From Planctomycetota bacterium (GTDB lineage: Bacteria > Planctomycetota > Phycisphaerae > Phycisphaerales > UBA1924), in assembly GCA_039819165.1 (NCBI GenBank), contig JBCBSM010000001.1, forward strand, positions 434,001 through 498,000: a stretch of DNA of 64,000 nt, given 5' to 3'. Of the stretch, positions 1 to 12,085 are shown piece by piece. The notes under the pieces are model-generated. The model made no database searches. It saw only the letters and a list, made by a program, of their open reading frames with translations, and was not told the DNA's origin. The position numbers were made by a program, and so were the translations under genes. The stretch's first letter is position 1, and every line of letters starts with the position of its first letter.

Positions 1-942
1 ATGGCTAGCTCCGAGCAGACCGACGAGGTCCGCTCGACCAAGGACTGGTCGCACGTCGCCGACCGCGTGGTGGGGGAGAACTGGTACGTCTGCGGCGAGG
101 CGGCCGGCTTCGCCGACCCCATCCTGGCCGCGGGCATGACGCTGGCGCACACGTCGGCTCGCGAGCTGGCGTACACCATCCTCGAGATGGAGCGGGAGGA
201 GTACAACGAATCGTGGCTGGCCTCGAGCTACGACCGCAAGACCCGCCGCAACATTACCCAGCACATCCGCTTCGCGCAGTACTGGTACGCCTCCAACGGC
301 AACTTCACCGACCTGCAGGAGCACTGCCAGGCCATCGCCGAGGAGGCCGGCCTGGAGCTTACGCCCCAGGACGCCTGGCGCTGGCTCGCGCAGGGCGGCT
401 TCACCAACCAGACACTGCACTCGGCCAACCTCGGGTCGTTCGACCTGGGCACCGCGCGGCAGATCGTCGGCAAGTTCGGCGACGCCGAGCTGGACCTGGC
501 CAGTGAGACCTTTACCTTCATGGACGCCAACACGCTCGTACTCGATCTCGAGGGCGCCACCGAGGAGCGGGTGGCCGAGTACGACAGCGGCCGCGTCAAG
601 CCCATCGACTGCTTCACGCGGAATGGCAAGGTGCTGCCCAAGACCGGGGCGTACGCCGTGCTGGTGTCGATGCTTCGCCAGAGCGACGACGCGAACCAGA
701 TCTTCGGCTACCTGCAGAACCACCTGCGCACCAACCACACGCCCGCCGACGCCAAGCGATACATGAACGAGTCCGTCCAGGCGATGGAAGTGATGGTGGT
801 CGATGGCTGGGTGAAGGCCAAGGTCGACCCCGATCGCCCGATGCCGCAGTGGTCGCTGGGCACCAACCGCCAGCTGCGGAGCACCGAGGAAGGGCTCCGG
901 GCCTACGAAGCCTCCCGGGGGGCGAGCACCACCGCGGGCTGA
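1..942 (+). CDS. FAD-dependent halogenase/monooxygenase-like protein, C-terminal part
   Basis: The first visible codon is an ATG at the window edge, but the protein starts in the middle of a flavoprotein fold, so the gene is almost certainly cut on its 5' side. Residues 32-45 (GEAAGFADPILAAG) match the FAD-contacting GDAAGFxDPxxxxG segment of flavin-dependent tryptophan-halogenase-like and p-hydroxybenzoate-hydroxylase-type enzymes. The downstream Thr/Ser-Ala-Arg-Glu helix also fits. The N-terminal GxGxxG dinucleotide motif and any halogenase WxWxIP motif would lie outside the window, so halogenase cannot be told from another monooxygenase. The remaining 260 residues are rich in aromatic and acidic residues and probably form the substrate-side and C-terminal domains. 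It converges on pckA with a gap of about 20 bases. Confidence 0.7.
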   Translation: MASSEQTDEVRSTKDWSHVADRVVGENWYVCGEAAGFADPILAAGMTLAHTSARELAYTILEMEREEYNESWLASSYDRKTRRNITQHIRFAQYWYASNGNFTDLQEHCQAIAEEAGLELTPQDAWRWLAQGGFTNQTLHSANLGSFDLGTARQIVGKFGDAELDLASETFTFMDANTLVLDLEGATEERVAEYDSGRVKPIDCFTRNGKVLPKTGAYAVLVSMLRQSDDANQIFGYLQNHLRTNHTPADAKRYMNESVQAMEVMVVDGWVKAKVDPDRPMPQWSLGTNRQLRSTEEGLRAYEASRGASTTAG

Positions 943-961
943 AAAACCGGAGCGTACGGCG

Positions 962-2557
962 CTACGCGTTCGGGCCCGACGCCCGCACGGCGTCCGCCAT
1001 GTCGTACTTGGCGTCGTTGGCTCGGAAGCGCTGGGCGAGGTCCTTCGCCTTGGCGTCGTAGGCGGCGCCGTCGCTCCACGTGTTCCGCGGGTCGAGCACC
1101 TCCGACGGCACACCCGCCACGGCGGTAGGCATCCGCAGGCCCAGGATCGGGTGTTCGGCGTACTCCGCCTTCGCGAGCTCGCCCGAGAGGATGGCCGACA
1201 CCATCGCACGGGTATACGCCAGCTCGAAGCGGTGGCCCGTGCCGTGGGGGCCGCCCGTCCAGCCCGTGTTGAGCAGCCAGACGTCGGCGTCGTGCTTCTT
1301 GATCCGCTCGGCGAGCATGCCGGCGTACTCGGCGGGCGGCCTCGGCATGAATGGGGCGCCGAAGCACGCGCTGAAGTTGGGCTGGGGCTCCGTGACGCCG
1401 GCCTCGGTGCCCGCCAGCTTGCTGGTGTAGCCGTTGATGAAGTAGTACATCGCCTGCTCGGCCGTCAGCTTGGACACGGGCGGCATTACACCGAACGCGT
1501 CGGCCGTCAGGAAGATGACGTTCTTGGGGTGCGCGCCCGTCGATGGGATCACCGCGCCCGGGATGTACTCCACCGGGTAGGTCACGCGGGTGTTCTCGGT
1601 GATCGAGCCATCGTCGTAGTCGGGCTCGCGGGTCTCGTCGTCGACGACGGTGTTCTCGAGCACGCTGCCGAAGCGGATGGCGTCCCAGATCTGCGGCTCG
1701 CCCTCCTTCGAGAGCTTGATGCACTTGGCGTAGCAGCCACCCTCGAAGTTGAACACGCCCTTGTCGCTCCAGCCGTGCTCGTCGTCGCCGATGAGGGCGC
1801 GGTCGGGGTCGGCGCTCAGCGTCGTCTTGCCCGTGCCGCTGAGGCCAAAGAACAGCGCGACATTGCTCGGATCGTCCTTGGCCACGTTGGCCGAGCAGTG
1901 CATGGGGAACACGCCGACCTCGGGCATGTCGAAGTTCATGGCGTAGAAGATGCTCTTCTTGATCTCGCCGGCGTACTCGGTGCCGAGGATCACCACCGTC
2001 TTGCGCTCGAGCGACTGGGCGATCAGGATCGGCCCGGGCACGCCGAACTGGCGGGCCTCGTCCTCGGTCAGCCCGCGGCGGCCCGCATTCAGGATCGTCC
2101 AGTCGTGGTTCCAGTCCGTCGAGCCGCCGGCGGCCTCGGTGCCCTGGCGGATGAACAGCGTGCTTGCGAAGAGGTTGTGCCACGCCTGCTCGGTCACCAC
2201 GCGGACGCCCAGGCGATACTCGGGGTCGGCCCCGGCGAAGCCCTCGAAGCAGTACAGCCGATCCTGGGCGTTGAGGTGCTCGGTGGCGATCGCCTCGGCC
2301 AGTTCGAACTGGTCGGCGGTCATCGGCTGGTTGACCTTGCCCCAGTCGATCTTGCCGTGGATGGCCGGTGTGTCCTCGAGGTACTTGTCGGTGGGGCTGC
2401 GGCCGGTCCGGTCGCCGGTCATGCACACGAGCGCGCCGTTGGATGCCAGCGTGCCCTCGCCGGCGGCCAGCGCCAGCTCGACGAGCCGCGCCGGTGGCAG
2501 ATTGCGGAGGGTGCGGGCGGCCGAGAGGTCGAGGGCGGTGGCGGTCTTCGTCGGCAT
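962..2557 (-). CDS. pckA: Phosphoenolpyruvate carboxykinase (ATP)
   Basis: Converts oxaloacetate and ATP to phosphoenolpyruvate, CO2 and ADP, the entry step of gluconeogenesis in the cytosol. The 531-residue product has the usual length for the ATP-dependent class. Visible motifs are the N-terminal TGDRTGRSPTDKY substrate segment (about 47-59), the kinase-1a P-loop GLSGTGKT at 238-245, the following metal-binding LIGDDEHGW segment, and the ENTVVD and FLTADAFGVMPP segments typical of PckA. The C-terminal NTGWTGGPHGTGHR element is also intact. The ATG at 2557 follows a GGAG-containing leader. A TAGCAT hexamer on the same strand (2635-2630) is a possible -10 element. Nothing is missing, so the assignment is secure. 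Confidence 0.97.
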   Translation of the reverse strand: MPTKTATALDLSAARTLRNLPPARLVELALAAGEGTLASNGALVCMTGDRTGRSPTDKYLEDTPAIHGKIDWGKVNQPMTADQFELAEAIATEHLNAQDRLYCFEGFAGADPEYRLGVRVVTEQAWHNLFASTLFIRQGTEAAGGSTDWNHDWTILNAGRRGLTEDEARQFGVPGPILIAQSLERKTVVILGTEYAGEIKKSIFYAMNFDMPEVGVFPMHCSANVAKDDPSNVALFFGLSGTGKTTLSADPDRALIGDDEHGWSDKGVFNFEGGCYAKCIKLSKEGEPQIWDAIRFGSVLENTVVDDETREPDYDDGSITENTRVTYPVEYIPGAVIPSTGAHPKNVIFLTADAFGVMPPVSKLTAEQAMYYFINGYTSKLAGTEAGVTEPQPNFSACFGAPFMPRPPAEYAGMLAERIKKHDADVWLLNTGWTGGPHGTGHRFELAYTRAMVSAILSGELAKAEYAEHPILGLRMPTAVAGVPSEVLDPRNTWSDGAAYDAKAKDLAQRFRANDAKYDMADAVRASGPNA

Positions 2558-2740
2558 GGGCGCTCCATCTCCAGCCTGCGTGAACGTCCCGATGCCGCGT
2601 GCCGAGAGGCCGGGCGGAGGGAAAGAGGGATGCTAGCTCGCCGTCGCCCGATCCGCCAGCCGCTTGCCCCGTCCGGCGAGCGTGCTAGCGTTACCGCTCG
2701 GCGGTAGCCGGCCCGAATACCGGACGTACGTCGTTCGCAC

Positions 2741-2815
2741 GGTGGCTGTAGCTCAGTTGGTTAGAGCACCAGGTTGTGGTCCTGGGGGTCGCGGGTTCGA
2801 ATCCCGTCAGTCACC
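2741..2815 (+). tRNA. tRNA-His (anticodon GUG)
   Basis: A full cloverleaf can be drawn. The acceptor stem GTGGCTG (2742-2748) pairs with CAGTCAC (2808-2814), with one G-U pair. The D arm is GCTC...GAGC, the anticodon stem is CCAGG/CCTGG around loop TTGTGGT, and the T arm is GCGGG-TTCGAAT-CCCGT. The anticodon GTG (2776-2778) reads His CAC/CAU. The extra G at 2741 facing discriminator C at 2815 is the G-1:C73 identity pair specific to tRNA-His. No CCA is encoded (the next bases are CCT), so CCA must be added post-transcriptionally. A weak TTGCCC/TAGCGT pair at 2664-2691 with 16-base spacing could be its promoter. Confidence 0.97.
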
Positions 2816-2825
2816 CTTCGCCCCG

Positions 2826-3707
2826 CTACGCACGCCCCAGGACGCGCGCCATTGCGGCCTCGGCTTGCGCTCCGTAGCCCCCGCCGAAGAGCGTGGCGTG
2901 CACCAGCAGCGGGTAGATCGTGTACAGGTCGCGTCGGAACTCCCAGAAGCCGGGCTGGATGGGCCGCAGCTCCCCGTAGCGCCCAAAGAACGCGTCGCCC
3001 ACGCACCCGAACAGGGTCACGAACGCCAGCTCGATCTCGCGGTCGGCGAAGTAGATGGCCGGGTCGATCAGCCCGGTGACCCGGCCTCCGTCTGACAGCA
3101 TGTTGCCCGACCAGAGATCGCCGTGGATGAGCACGGGGTCCTCTCCCGGCGCCACGTACCGCTCGGGCGACGACCGGATCGCGTCGGCGAGCGCGTGGGC
3201 CGTACGCAGGCCCGCCTCCGAGATCGACCCGCGAGTCCGCGCTCTCGTGGCGAAGGCCCGAACTCGGTGTTCGGCGAAGAAGTCCGCCCAGCAGCCGGGC
3301 CGCGACCCGGCCGCGTTGGGCTGGGGCAGCGAGCCGATAAGTGTGTCTCGTGGGTAGCCGAACTTCGGCGCCGTTACGCCGTGAAGCTCGGCCAGCAGCT
3401 CGGCGAGGTGCGGCTGGGCATCGATGCCGATGCCCGTCGACCCCGGCAGCCGCTCCATGATCAGCAGGCCGGCGTCGGCGTAGTAGATCTCGGGATTGGG
3501 CAGGAATGGCGCGCGTACGGCGAGATCGCGGAGCATGCCGGCCTCGACGTCCAGCGTGCCGTCCGAGCCCGCCAGCTTGGCGACGATCGGTCCGTGGTGC
3601 CGCGTTGTTGTTGCGACGACGTCGGCGATGCAGCCGCCCGCCAGCCGCTCCAGCGGCTCGATCTCGGTGCCGAGCGCCGCCGCGATGCGTTCGCGTCCCG
3701 ATGCCAT
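2826..3707 (-). CDS. Fructosamine-3-kinase / aminoglycoside-phosphotransferase family protein
   Basis: A small-molecule kinase of the fructosamine-kinase (FN3K/YniA) family, which phosphorylates ketosamines formed by protein glycation so that they decompose. The 293-residue protein shows the choline-kinase-like fold: an ATP-anchoring Lys near 44 (VAKLAG), a GMLRDLA helix, a hinge at MERL (about 84), an LHG motif at 108-110, the catalytic Brenner motif HGDLWSGN at 195-202, and the metal-binding IDPA at 214-217. The HGDLWSGN form with Trp-Ser is the fructosamine-kinase variant rather than the usual aminoglycoside-kinase HGDxxxxN. The gene ends ten bases after tRNA-His on the opposite strand. 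Substrate assignment is by family only. Confidence 0.8.
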   Translation of the reverse strand: MASGRERIAAALGTEIEPLERLAGGCIADVVATTTRHHGPIVAKLAGSDGTLDVEAGMLRDLAVRAPFLPNPEIYYADAGLLIMERLPGSTGIGIDAQPHLAELLAELHGVTAPKFGYPRDTLIGSLPQPNAAGSRPGCWADFFAEHRVRAFATRARTRGSISEAGLRTAHALADAIRSSPERYVAPGEDPVLIHGDLWSGNMLSDGGRVTGLIDPAIYFADREIELAFVTLFGCVGDAFFGRYGELRPIQPGFWEFRRDLYTIYPLLVHATLFGGGYGAQAEAAMARVLGRA

Positions 3708-3772
3708 GGCGGATCATCGCGGGCCGCGGGCGGCGTGTCGAGTGCGTCGCGCCCTCGCGCGGTTGGGCCGCT

Positions 3773-4912
3773 TCAGCCGGCCTTGGCTCGGTTGCATTGG
3801 TCGATCAGGGCGTGGATCTCGCTGACGGCGAAGCTCACCTCGCCGGTCTCGGCCAGCATCGCCAGCACGCGATCCGCCGCCGCCGCCGCCATCCCGTGCC
3901 CGAGCAGCGGCCCGGTGCCGCGGATGCGTGCGCAGATGTACCGCACCTTCTGGGCGTCGTTCTCTTCCTGGCACTTCTCGAGCTCGCCCGCGAAGTTCTG
4001 TAGGTCCTCGGCGAACATCTCGGCCAGGCCGTCGAGCTCGGGGTTCTGGCCCTCGGCGGTGGCCTCTACCTCGTCGACGGCCGTGGCGTGCAGCACCATG
4101 AACTCGCCCAGCGCCCGCAGCAGGTTGCCCCGCTGCAGCGGCTTGGACAGGAAGCCGGTGGCCTCGGACTGTCGGACCGCCGCCCGTCCCCGGTTGCTGG
4201 AATCCGACGACAGCGCGATCAGCGGCATCACGCGGCCCTGCGAACGCAGCTGCCGGACCATGTCCCGCGCTTCGTTGGCGTCGAGGTCGAAGTCGCACAA
4301 GACGACATCGAAGGGCTCGGACAGCAGCGGCTCGGCCTCCTCGTAGTCCTTGGCGGTGACCAGGCGGATATTGGTCTCCGAGAGGTACACCTCGACCAGC
4401 TTGCGATCCAGGTCGTACCCGGTGATCAGCAGCACGCGGCCGCGCAGCTCGGCGGGGTCGACGTTCTCGAGGGAGTACTCCTCGTTGAGGCGGTCGACGG
4501 CGACGAAGTCCTGCACGTCGACCTCGCCGGCGAACCGCAGGCCGACCTCGTGCACGCGGCCCGAGACGTGCCGGCACTGCACGACGCTGGCCGAGAGCCA
4601 GACGTCCTCGGCGCCCTTGAGCGGCCGCAGCCGCACCTTGCAGGTCGTCCCGAGGTGCATGTACGCGCTGTGCAGCACGCTCATGCCGCCGCGGGAGAGG
4701 TTGCGGCACGCCACGTGGATCGTGACCGACCCACCGCTGGGCTGCATGACCTCCATCTCGATGCCGCGGGTGCGGAACGGCAGCCGGGCGTGGCCCCGCC
4801 GGGGCGACGAGCCCGCGGAGTCGGCATCGAGCTTGTCGAGCAACGCATCGAGGCGGTCGGTCGCCATGCGGATGCTGGACGGCGTCGGATCGGCATCTGG
4901 CTGCTTGGGCAT
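3773..4912 (-). CDS. PilZ - receiver - degenerate HPt regulatory protein
   Basis: A cytoplasmic signalling protein with three modules. Residues about 40-135 form a PilZ domain with both c-di-GMP ligands, RxxxR (RLPFR, 43-47) and NxSxxG (NLSRGG, 71-76), so it should bind c-di-GMP. Residues about 157-275 form a CheY-like receiver with phospho-acceptor Asp207 (LCDFD) and Lys257 (LSKP). Residues about 290-379 look like a histidine-phosphotransfer helical bundle. The HxLKG core there reads ARIRG (328-332), with Ala where the phospho-accepting His should be, so phosphotransfer by this domain is unlikely. There is no output DNA-binding or enzymatic domain. It probably integrates c-di-GMP and phosphorylation for motility or surface behaviour through a partner. 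It lies downstream of gyrB on the same strand. Confidence 0.85.
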   Translation of the reverse strand: MPKQPDADPTPSSIRMATDRLDALLDKLDADSAGSSPRRGHARLPFRTRGIEMEVMQPSGGSVTIHVACRNLSRGGMSVLHSAYMHLGTTCKVRLRPLKGAEDVWLSASVVQCRHVSGRVHEVGLRFAGEVDVQDFVAVDRLNEEYSLENVDPAELRGRVLLITGYDLDRKLVEVYLSETNIRLVTAKDYEEAEPLLSEPFDVVLCDFDLDANEARDMVRQLRSQGRVMPLIALSSDSSNRGRAAVRQSEATGFLSKPLQRGNLLRALGEFMVLHATAVDEVEATAEGQNPELDGLAEMFAEDLQNFAGELEKCQEENDAQKVRYICARIRGTGPLLGHGMAAAAADRVLAMLAETGEVSFAVSEIHALIDQCNRAKAG

Positions 4913-5029
4913 ACCGCTTCTCCCGACGGCAACATCGGGAGCTTGGCGGCCCCGCTTGGGCCCGGACGCCGAAATGGGGGTCGGCCCGGTGCGGATCCGC
5001 GGGCGGGCGAGCGGTCCTATCGGACGCCG

Positions 5030-9036
<4,007 letters not shown>

Positions 9037-9088
9037 GCGACCTCCTTGCGCGTGCGCGATCCAAAGATCTTGCGCGGGCCGGCTCGGG

Positions 9089-9718
9089 CTAGCGGCCCAC
9101 GTCGTCCAGCACGGCGGCGATCCGCGGGCCGTTGATCTCCAGCAGCCGCCGCTCGGTCGCGACCGCATCCAGGCGGGCGTCGTGCGGTTCGGTCGGCACC
9201 CGGGAGATCAGCTGGGCCTCCAGAGCGAGGCCCAGTGCGAGCCCACGGCGATCGGGCCGTGCCAGCAGGCGATCATAGAACCCGCCGCCCCGGCCCAGCC
9301 TGAAGCCGCGGAGGTCGAACGCGACGCCCGGCACCAGCACGACGTCCACCGACGCCATCGCGACCGCGGGCGCATGGGGCGCGGGCTCGGGCACGCCGTG
9401 GCGGCCCTCGACGATGTCGGCTTCCGCGTCCCGCAGCTCCGCGGGCGTCAGCACGCGACCATCCCAATCCACGCGGGGCACGGCCACCTTCACGCCGCGG
9501 GCCATCAGGCGATGCACCAGCTCGGCCGTGTCGGCCTCCCCCGGCATCGACAGGAAGACCATCACGCAGCGGGCGTGCTCGATGGGCGTCCACGCCAGCA
9601 CCCGCTCGGCCAGCCGGTCCGAGGCCTGCCGGAGGTCGGCCTGCGGCACCCGCTCCACGATCTGGCGGACCCGCGTGCGAACGAGCGACTTGTCTTCTTC
9701 GTCGGGCATCGCGGGCAT
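9089..9718 (-). CDS. 5-formyltetrahydrofolate cyclo-ligase
   Basis: Converts 5-formyl-THF to 5,10-methenyl-THF with ATP, salvaging folate from its storage form. From the ATG at 9718 the protein is 209 residues, the usual family size. The diagnostic C-terminal loop RLGRGGGFYDRLL and the preceding VDVVLVPGVAFD strand are present, as are the N-terminal helix (LVRTRVRQI) and the FLSMPGEADT segment. The start is not certain: ATGs at 9718 and 9709 and a GTG at 9787 are all in frame, and none has a clear ribosome-binding site. Family length favours 9718 or 9709. It lies between rarA and the L,D-transpeptidase gene on one strand, and together with folP (23.7-24.6 kb) it serves folate metabolism. Confidence 0.88.
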   Translation of the reverse strand: MPAMPDEEDKSLVRTRVRQIVERVPQADLRQASDRLAERVLAWTPIEHARCVMVFLSMPGEADTAELVHRLMARGVKVAVPRVDWDGRVLTPAELRDAEADIVEGRHGVPEPAPHAPAVAMASVDVVLVPGVAFDLRGFRLGRGGGFYDRLLARPDRRGLALGLALEAQLISRVPTEPHDARLDAVATERRLLEINGPRIAAVLDDVGR

Positions 9719-9829
9719 CGTCGGCGGCCACGCGGGGCCGTACGAACGGCGTGCGGGGCGACGTGGGGCGGGAACGCTCACAGCCACGATATCGGGTCGC
9801 CGCGGAGGGGGGCTGCACCCGGAACCCCC

Positions 9830-11254
9830 TCAGCCCGGTGGCGCACCACCGACCGGCCCGGCGGGCCCCGCCGGCTCGCCACCGGGATTGGCCGAGGCAC
9901 GCCGTTCCCGGCGTCTGCGGCGGACCTCCTCGAGCCGCTCCCGCATCGCCGCTTCGGCGCCGGCGTCGGTCGGTTCGTAGTAGGCCTTCTCGACGCCTAG
10001 GTAGTCCTGCCCGGTCAGGGCGTCCTCGTGGCCGTGGCTGTACTCGTAGCGCTCGCCGCCGGCCTGCTTGGTCCGCACGCCGGCGCCCTCGCCCGCCGAC
10101 ACCGGGGACGAGTTGGGATCCCGCAGGTACAGCGGCACGGGCACGGTGCGGCCCTCGCGGACATCCTCCAGCGCCGCCCGGATCGCCATGTAGCTCGCGT
10201 TGCTCTTGGGCGCCAGGGCGAGGTAGCAGGCGGCCTGCCCCAGCGTGATCCGCGCCTCGGGCATGCCGATCCGCTCGACGAGCGACCACGCCGAGGCGGC
10301 CACGGTGATCGCCTCGGGATCGGCATTGCCGATGTCCTCGCTGGCCAGGATCGCCATGCGCCGCGCGATGAACCTCGGGTCCTCGCCGCCCTCGAGCATC
10401 CGCGCGATCCAGTAGAGCGCCGCGTCGGGGTCGCCGCCCCGCATCGCCTTGATCATGGCCGACGCCGCGTCGTAGTGCTCGTCATCGCCGTAGACCATCG
10501 CCTTCTGCTGGATCGACTCCTCGGCGACCGCCCGGTCGATCACGATCACGCCCTGGGGTTCGCGATCCTCGGGCAACGAGCTGAGCACCGCGACCTCGAG
10601 GGCCGTCAGCGCCCGTCGCGCATCCCCGTCGCACTTGGTGGCCCACACCACGAGCGCGTCGTCGCGGACATCGAGCGGCAGCGCTCCGAAGCCCCGCGGC
10701 TCGTCGGCGATGGCGTGCCGCAGCACGGCGACGATTTCGTCCTCGCCGAGCGGTTCCAGCCGGAACAGCGTGCTGCGGCTCACCAGCGCGGCGTTGCACG
10801 CGAACAACGGGTTCTCCGTCGTCGCGCCCACGAGGGTGAGCACGCCGGCCTCTACGTCGCCCAGCAGCACGTCCTGCTGGCTCCGCGTGAACCGGTGGAT
10901 CTCGTCGAGGAAGAGCACCGTCCGCGGGCCGCCGTCCTCCAGCCGGCTGCGGGCGACGTCGGCGATCTCGCGGACCCGCTTCACGCCGACGGAGGCCGCG
11001 TTGGCCTGCTCGAAGTGCCGCTTGGTGTGCGCCGCGATCAGCTGGGCCAGCGTCGTCTTGCCCGTGCCGGGCGGGCCGTGCAGCACCAGGCTCGTGATCG
11101 CGTCGGCCTCGAGCATCCGCCGCAGCAGCTTGCCGGGAGCCAGGATGTGCCGCTGGCCCGCGAACTCGTCGAGGGAACGCGGCCGCATCCGCATCGCCAG
11201 GGGCTCGGCCAGCCGCCGGCGACGCTCGCGGGCGGCACCAAACAAAGTGCTCAT
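9830..11254 (-). CDS. rarA: Replication-associated recombination protein A (AAA+ ATPase)
   Basis: A RarA/MgsA/WRNIP1-family clamp-loader-like ATPase that acts at stalled replication forks. The 474-residue product has Walker A GPPGTGKT at 60-67, Walker B with DEIHRF at 117-122, sensor-1 GATTENP, the arginine finger in ALVSRS, and the C-terminal tetramerisation part with DEHYDAASAMIKAMRG and the GVEKAYY-type ending. The start at 11254 opens on a typical MSTLFG N-terminus. An upstream in-frame codon at 11269 is less likely. A low-complexity tail rich in Arg, then Gly/Pro, follows residue 440. It diverges from the PlsC gene, with about 70 bases between. Confidence 0.95.
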   Translation of the reverse strand: MSTLFGAARERRRRLAEPLAMRMRPRSLDEFAGQRHILAPGKLLRRMLEADAITSLVLHGPPGTGKTTLAQLIAAHTKRHFEQANAASVGVKRVREIADVARSRLEDGGPRTVLFLDEIHRFTRSQQDVLLGDVEAGVLTLVGATTENPLFACNAALVSRSTLFRLEPLGEDEIVAVLRHAIADEPRGFGALPLDVRDDALVVWATKCDGDARRALTALEVAVLSSLPEDREPQGVIVIDRAVAEESIQQKAMVYGDDEHYDAASAMIKAMRGGDPDAALYWIARMLEGGEDPRFIARRMAILASEDIGNADPEAITVAASAWSLVERIGMPEARITLGQAACYLALAPKSNASYMAIRAALEDVREGRTVPVPLYLRDPNSSPVSAGEGAGVRTKQAGGERYEYSHGHEDALTGQDYLGVEKAYYEPTDAGAEAAMRERLEEVRRRRRERRASANPGGEPAGPAGPVGGAPPG

Positions 11255-11326
11255 ATCCGGATGATACAAAGCTGCGCGGGGCGGGCAAGCCGCCGGCCAA
11301 AGCTACTCCGTGCTAACCTCCCGCCC

Positions 11327-12085
11327 GTGTTCTGGCTCGCCGCCGCCATCGTGCTCTGGATCGTGGTGGCCCTGCTCGCCGGCCCGCTGCTGCGCAATCC
11401 GCGGGACGACGTCGAGGGCGGGCTGGTCTACCACACGCTGCGGCTGTACGTCTGGCTGCTGCACCGGCCGGCCGTCGCGGGCCGCGAGCACGTGCCCCGG
11501 ACCAACGCTCCGGGCTCGATGATCGTCGTGGCCAATCACGCGTCGGGCGTCGATCCGCTGCTCGTGCAGTACGTGCTGCCCTTCGAGCCCCGCTGGATGA
11601 TGGCCGCCCACATGCGCCATCCCCTCGGCGAGGGCCTGTGGCGCTGGGCCAGGATCATCTTCGTCTCGCAGCGCGAGCGGGATGCCGCCGGCGTCCGCGA
11701 CGCGCTGCGGCACCTGGCCGACGGGGGCGTGCTGGGCCTCTTCCCCGAGGGCGGCATCGAGCGTCGGAAGCGGACGCTTCGGCCCTTCCAGCCCGGTATT
11801 GGCATGCTCATACGCCGCAGCAACGCGCCGGTGCTGCCCATCGTGATCGAGGATGCGCCCATGGCGTCCACGGCGTGGGCGAGCCTGGCCAAGCCCAGCC
11901 GGCCGCGCATCCGCATCCTGCCGCCGGTGCAGTACGACCGCACGACGCCGCCCGCCGAGATCGCCGCGGACCTGCAAGCCAGGTTCGAGAAATGGACCGG
12001 CTGGGCGGTCGAGGGCAAGCCCGATGACGCACCCGAGGATGATGCCCGGGCGGAGAACGGTGCATCGGCCGGGGTGGCGGTCTAG
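11327..12085 (+). CDS. 1-acyl-sn-glycerol-3-phosphate acyltransferase family protein
   Basis: A PlsC-type membrane acyltransferase, likely making phosphatidic acid in phospholipid synthesis. The 252-residue protein starts at GTG 11327 with an N-terminal membrane helix (about 2-22). Motif I is HASGVD at 71-76 (HX4D, catalytic His-Asp), and motif III is FPEGG at 139-143 (glycerol-phosphate binding). The motif-II region around residues 113-118 (VSQRER) and the final VLPIVIE strand also fit. The last 20 residues are acidic and disordered. A TAACCT hexamer ends only seven bases before the GTG and there is no purine-rich ribosome-binding site, so the transcript may be leaderless. Acceptor specificity (lysophosphatidate or other lipid) is not determined. 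Confidence 0.88.
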   Translation: MFWLAAAIVLWIVVALLAGPLLRNPRDDVEGGLVYHTLRLYVWLLHRPAVAGREHVPRTNAPGSMIVVANHASGVDPLLVQYVLPFEPRWMMAAHMRHPLGEGLWRWARIIFVSQRERDAAGVRDALRHLADGGVLGLFPEGGIERRKRTLRPFQPGIGMLIRRSNAPVLPIVIEDAPMASTAWASLAKPSRPRIRILPPVQYDRTTPPAEIAADLQARFEKWTGWAVEGKPDDAPEDDARAENGASAGVAV

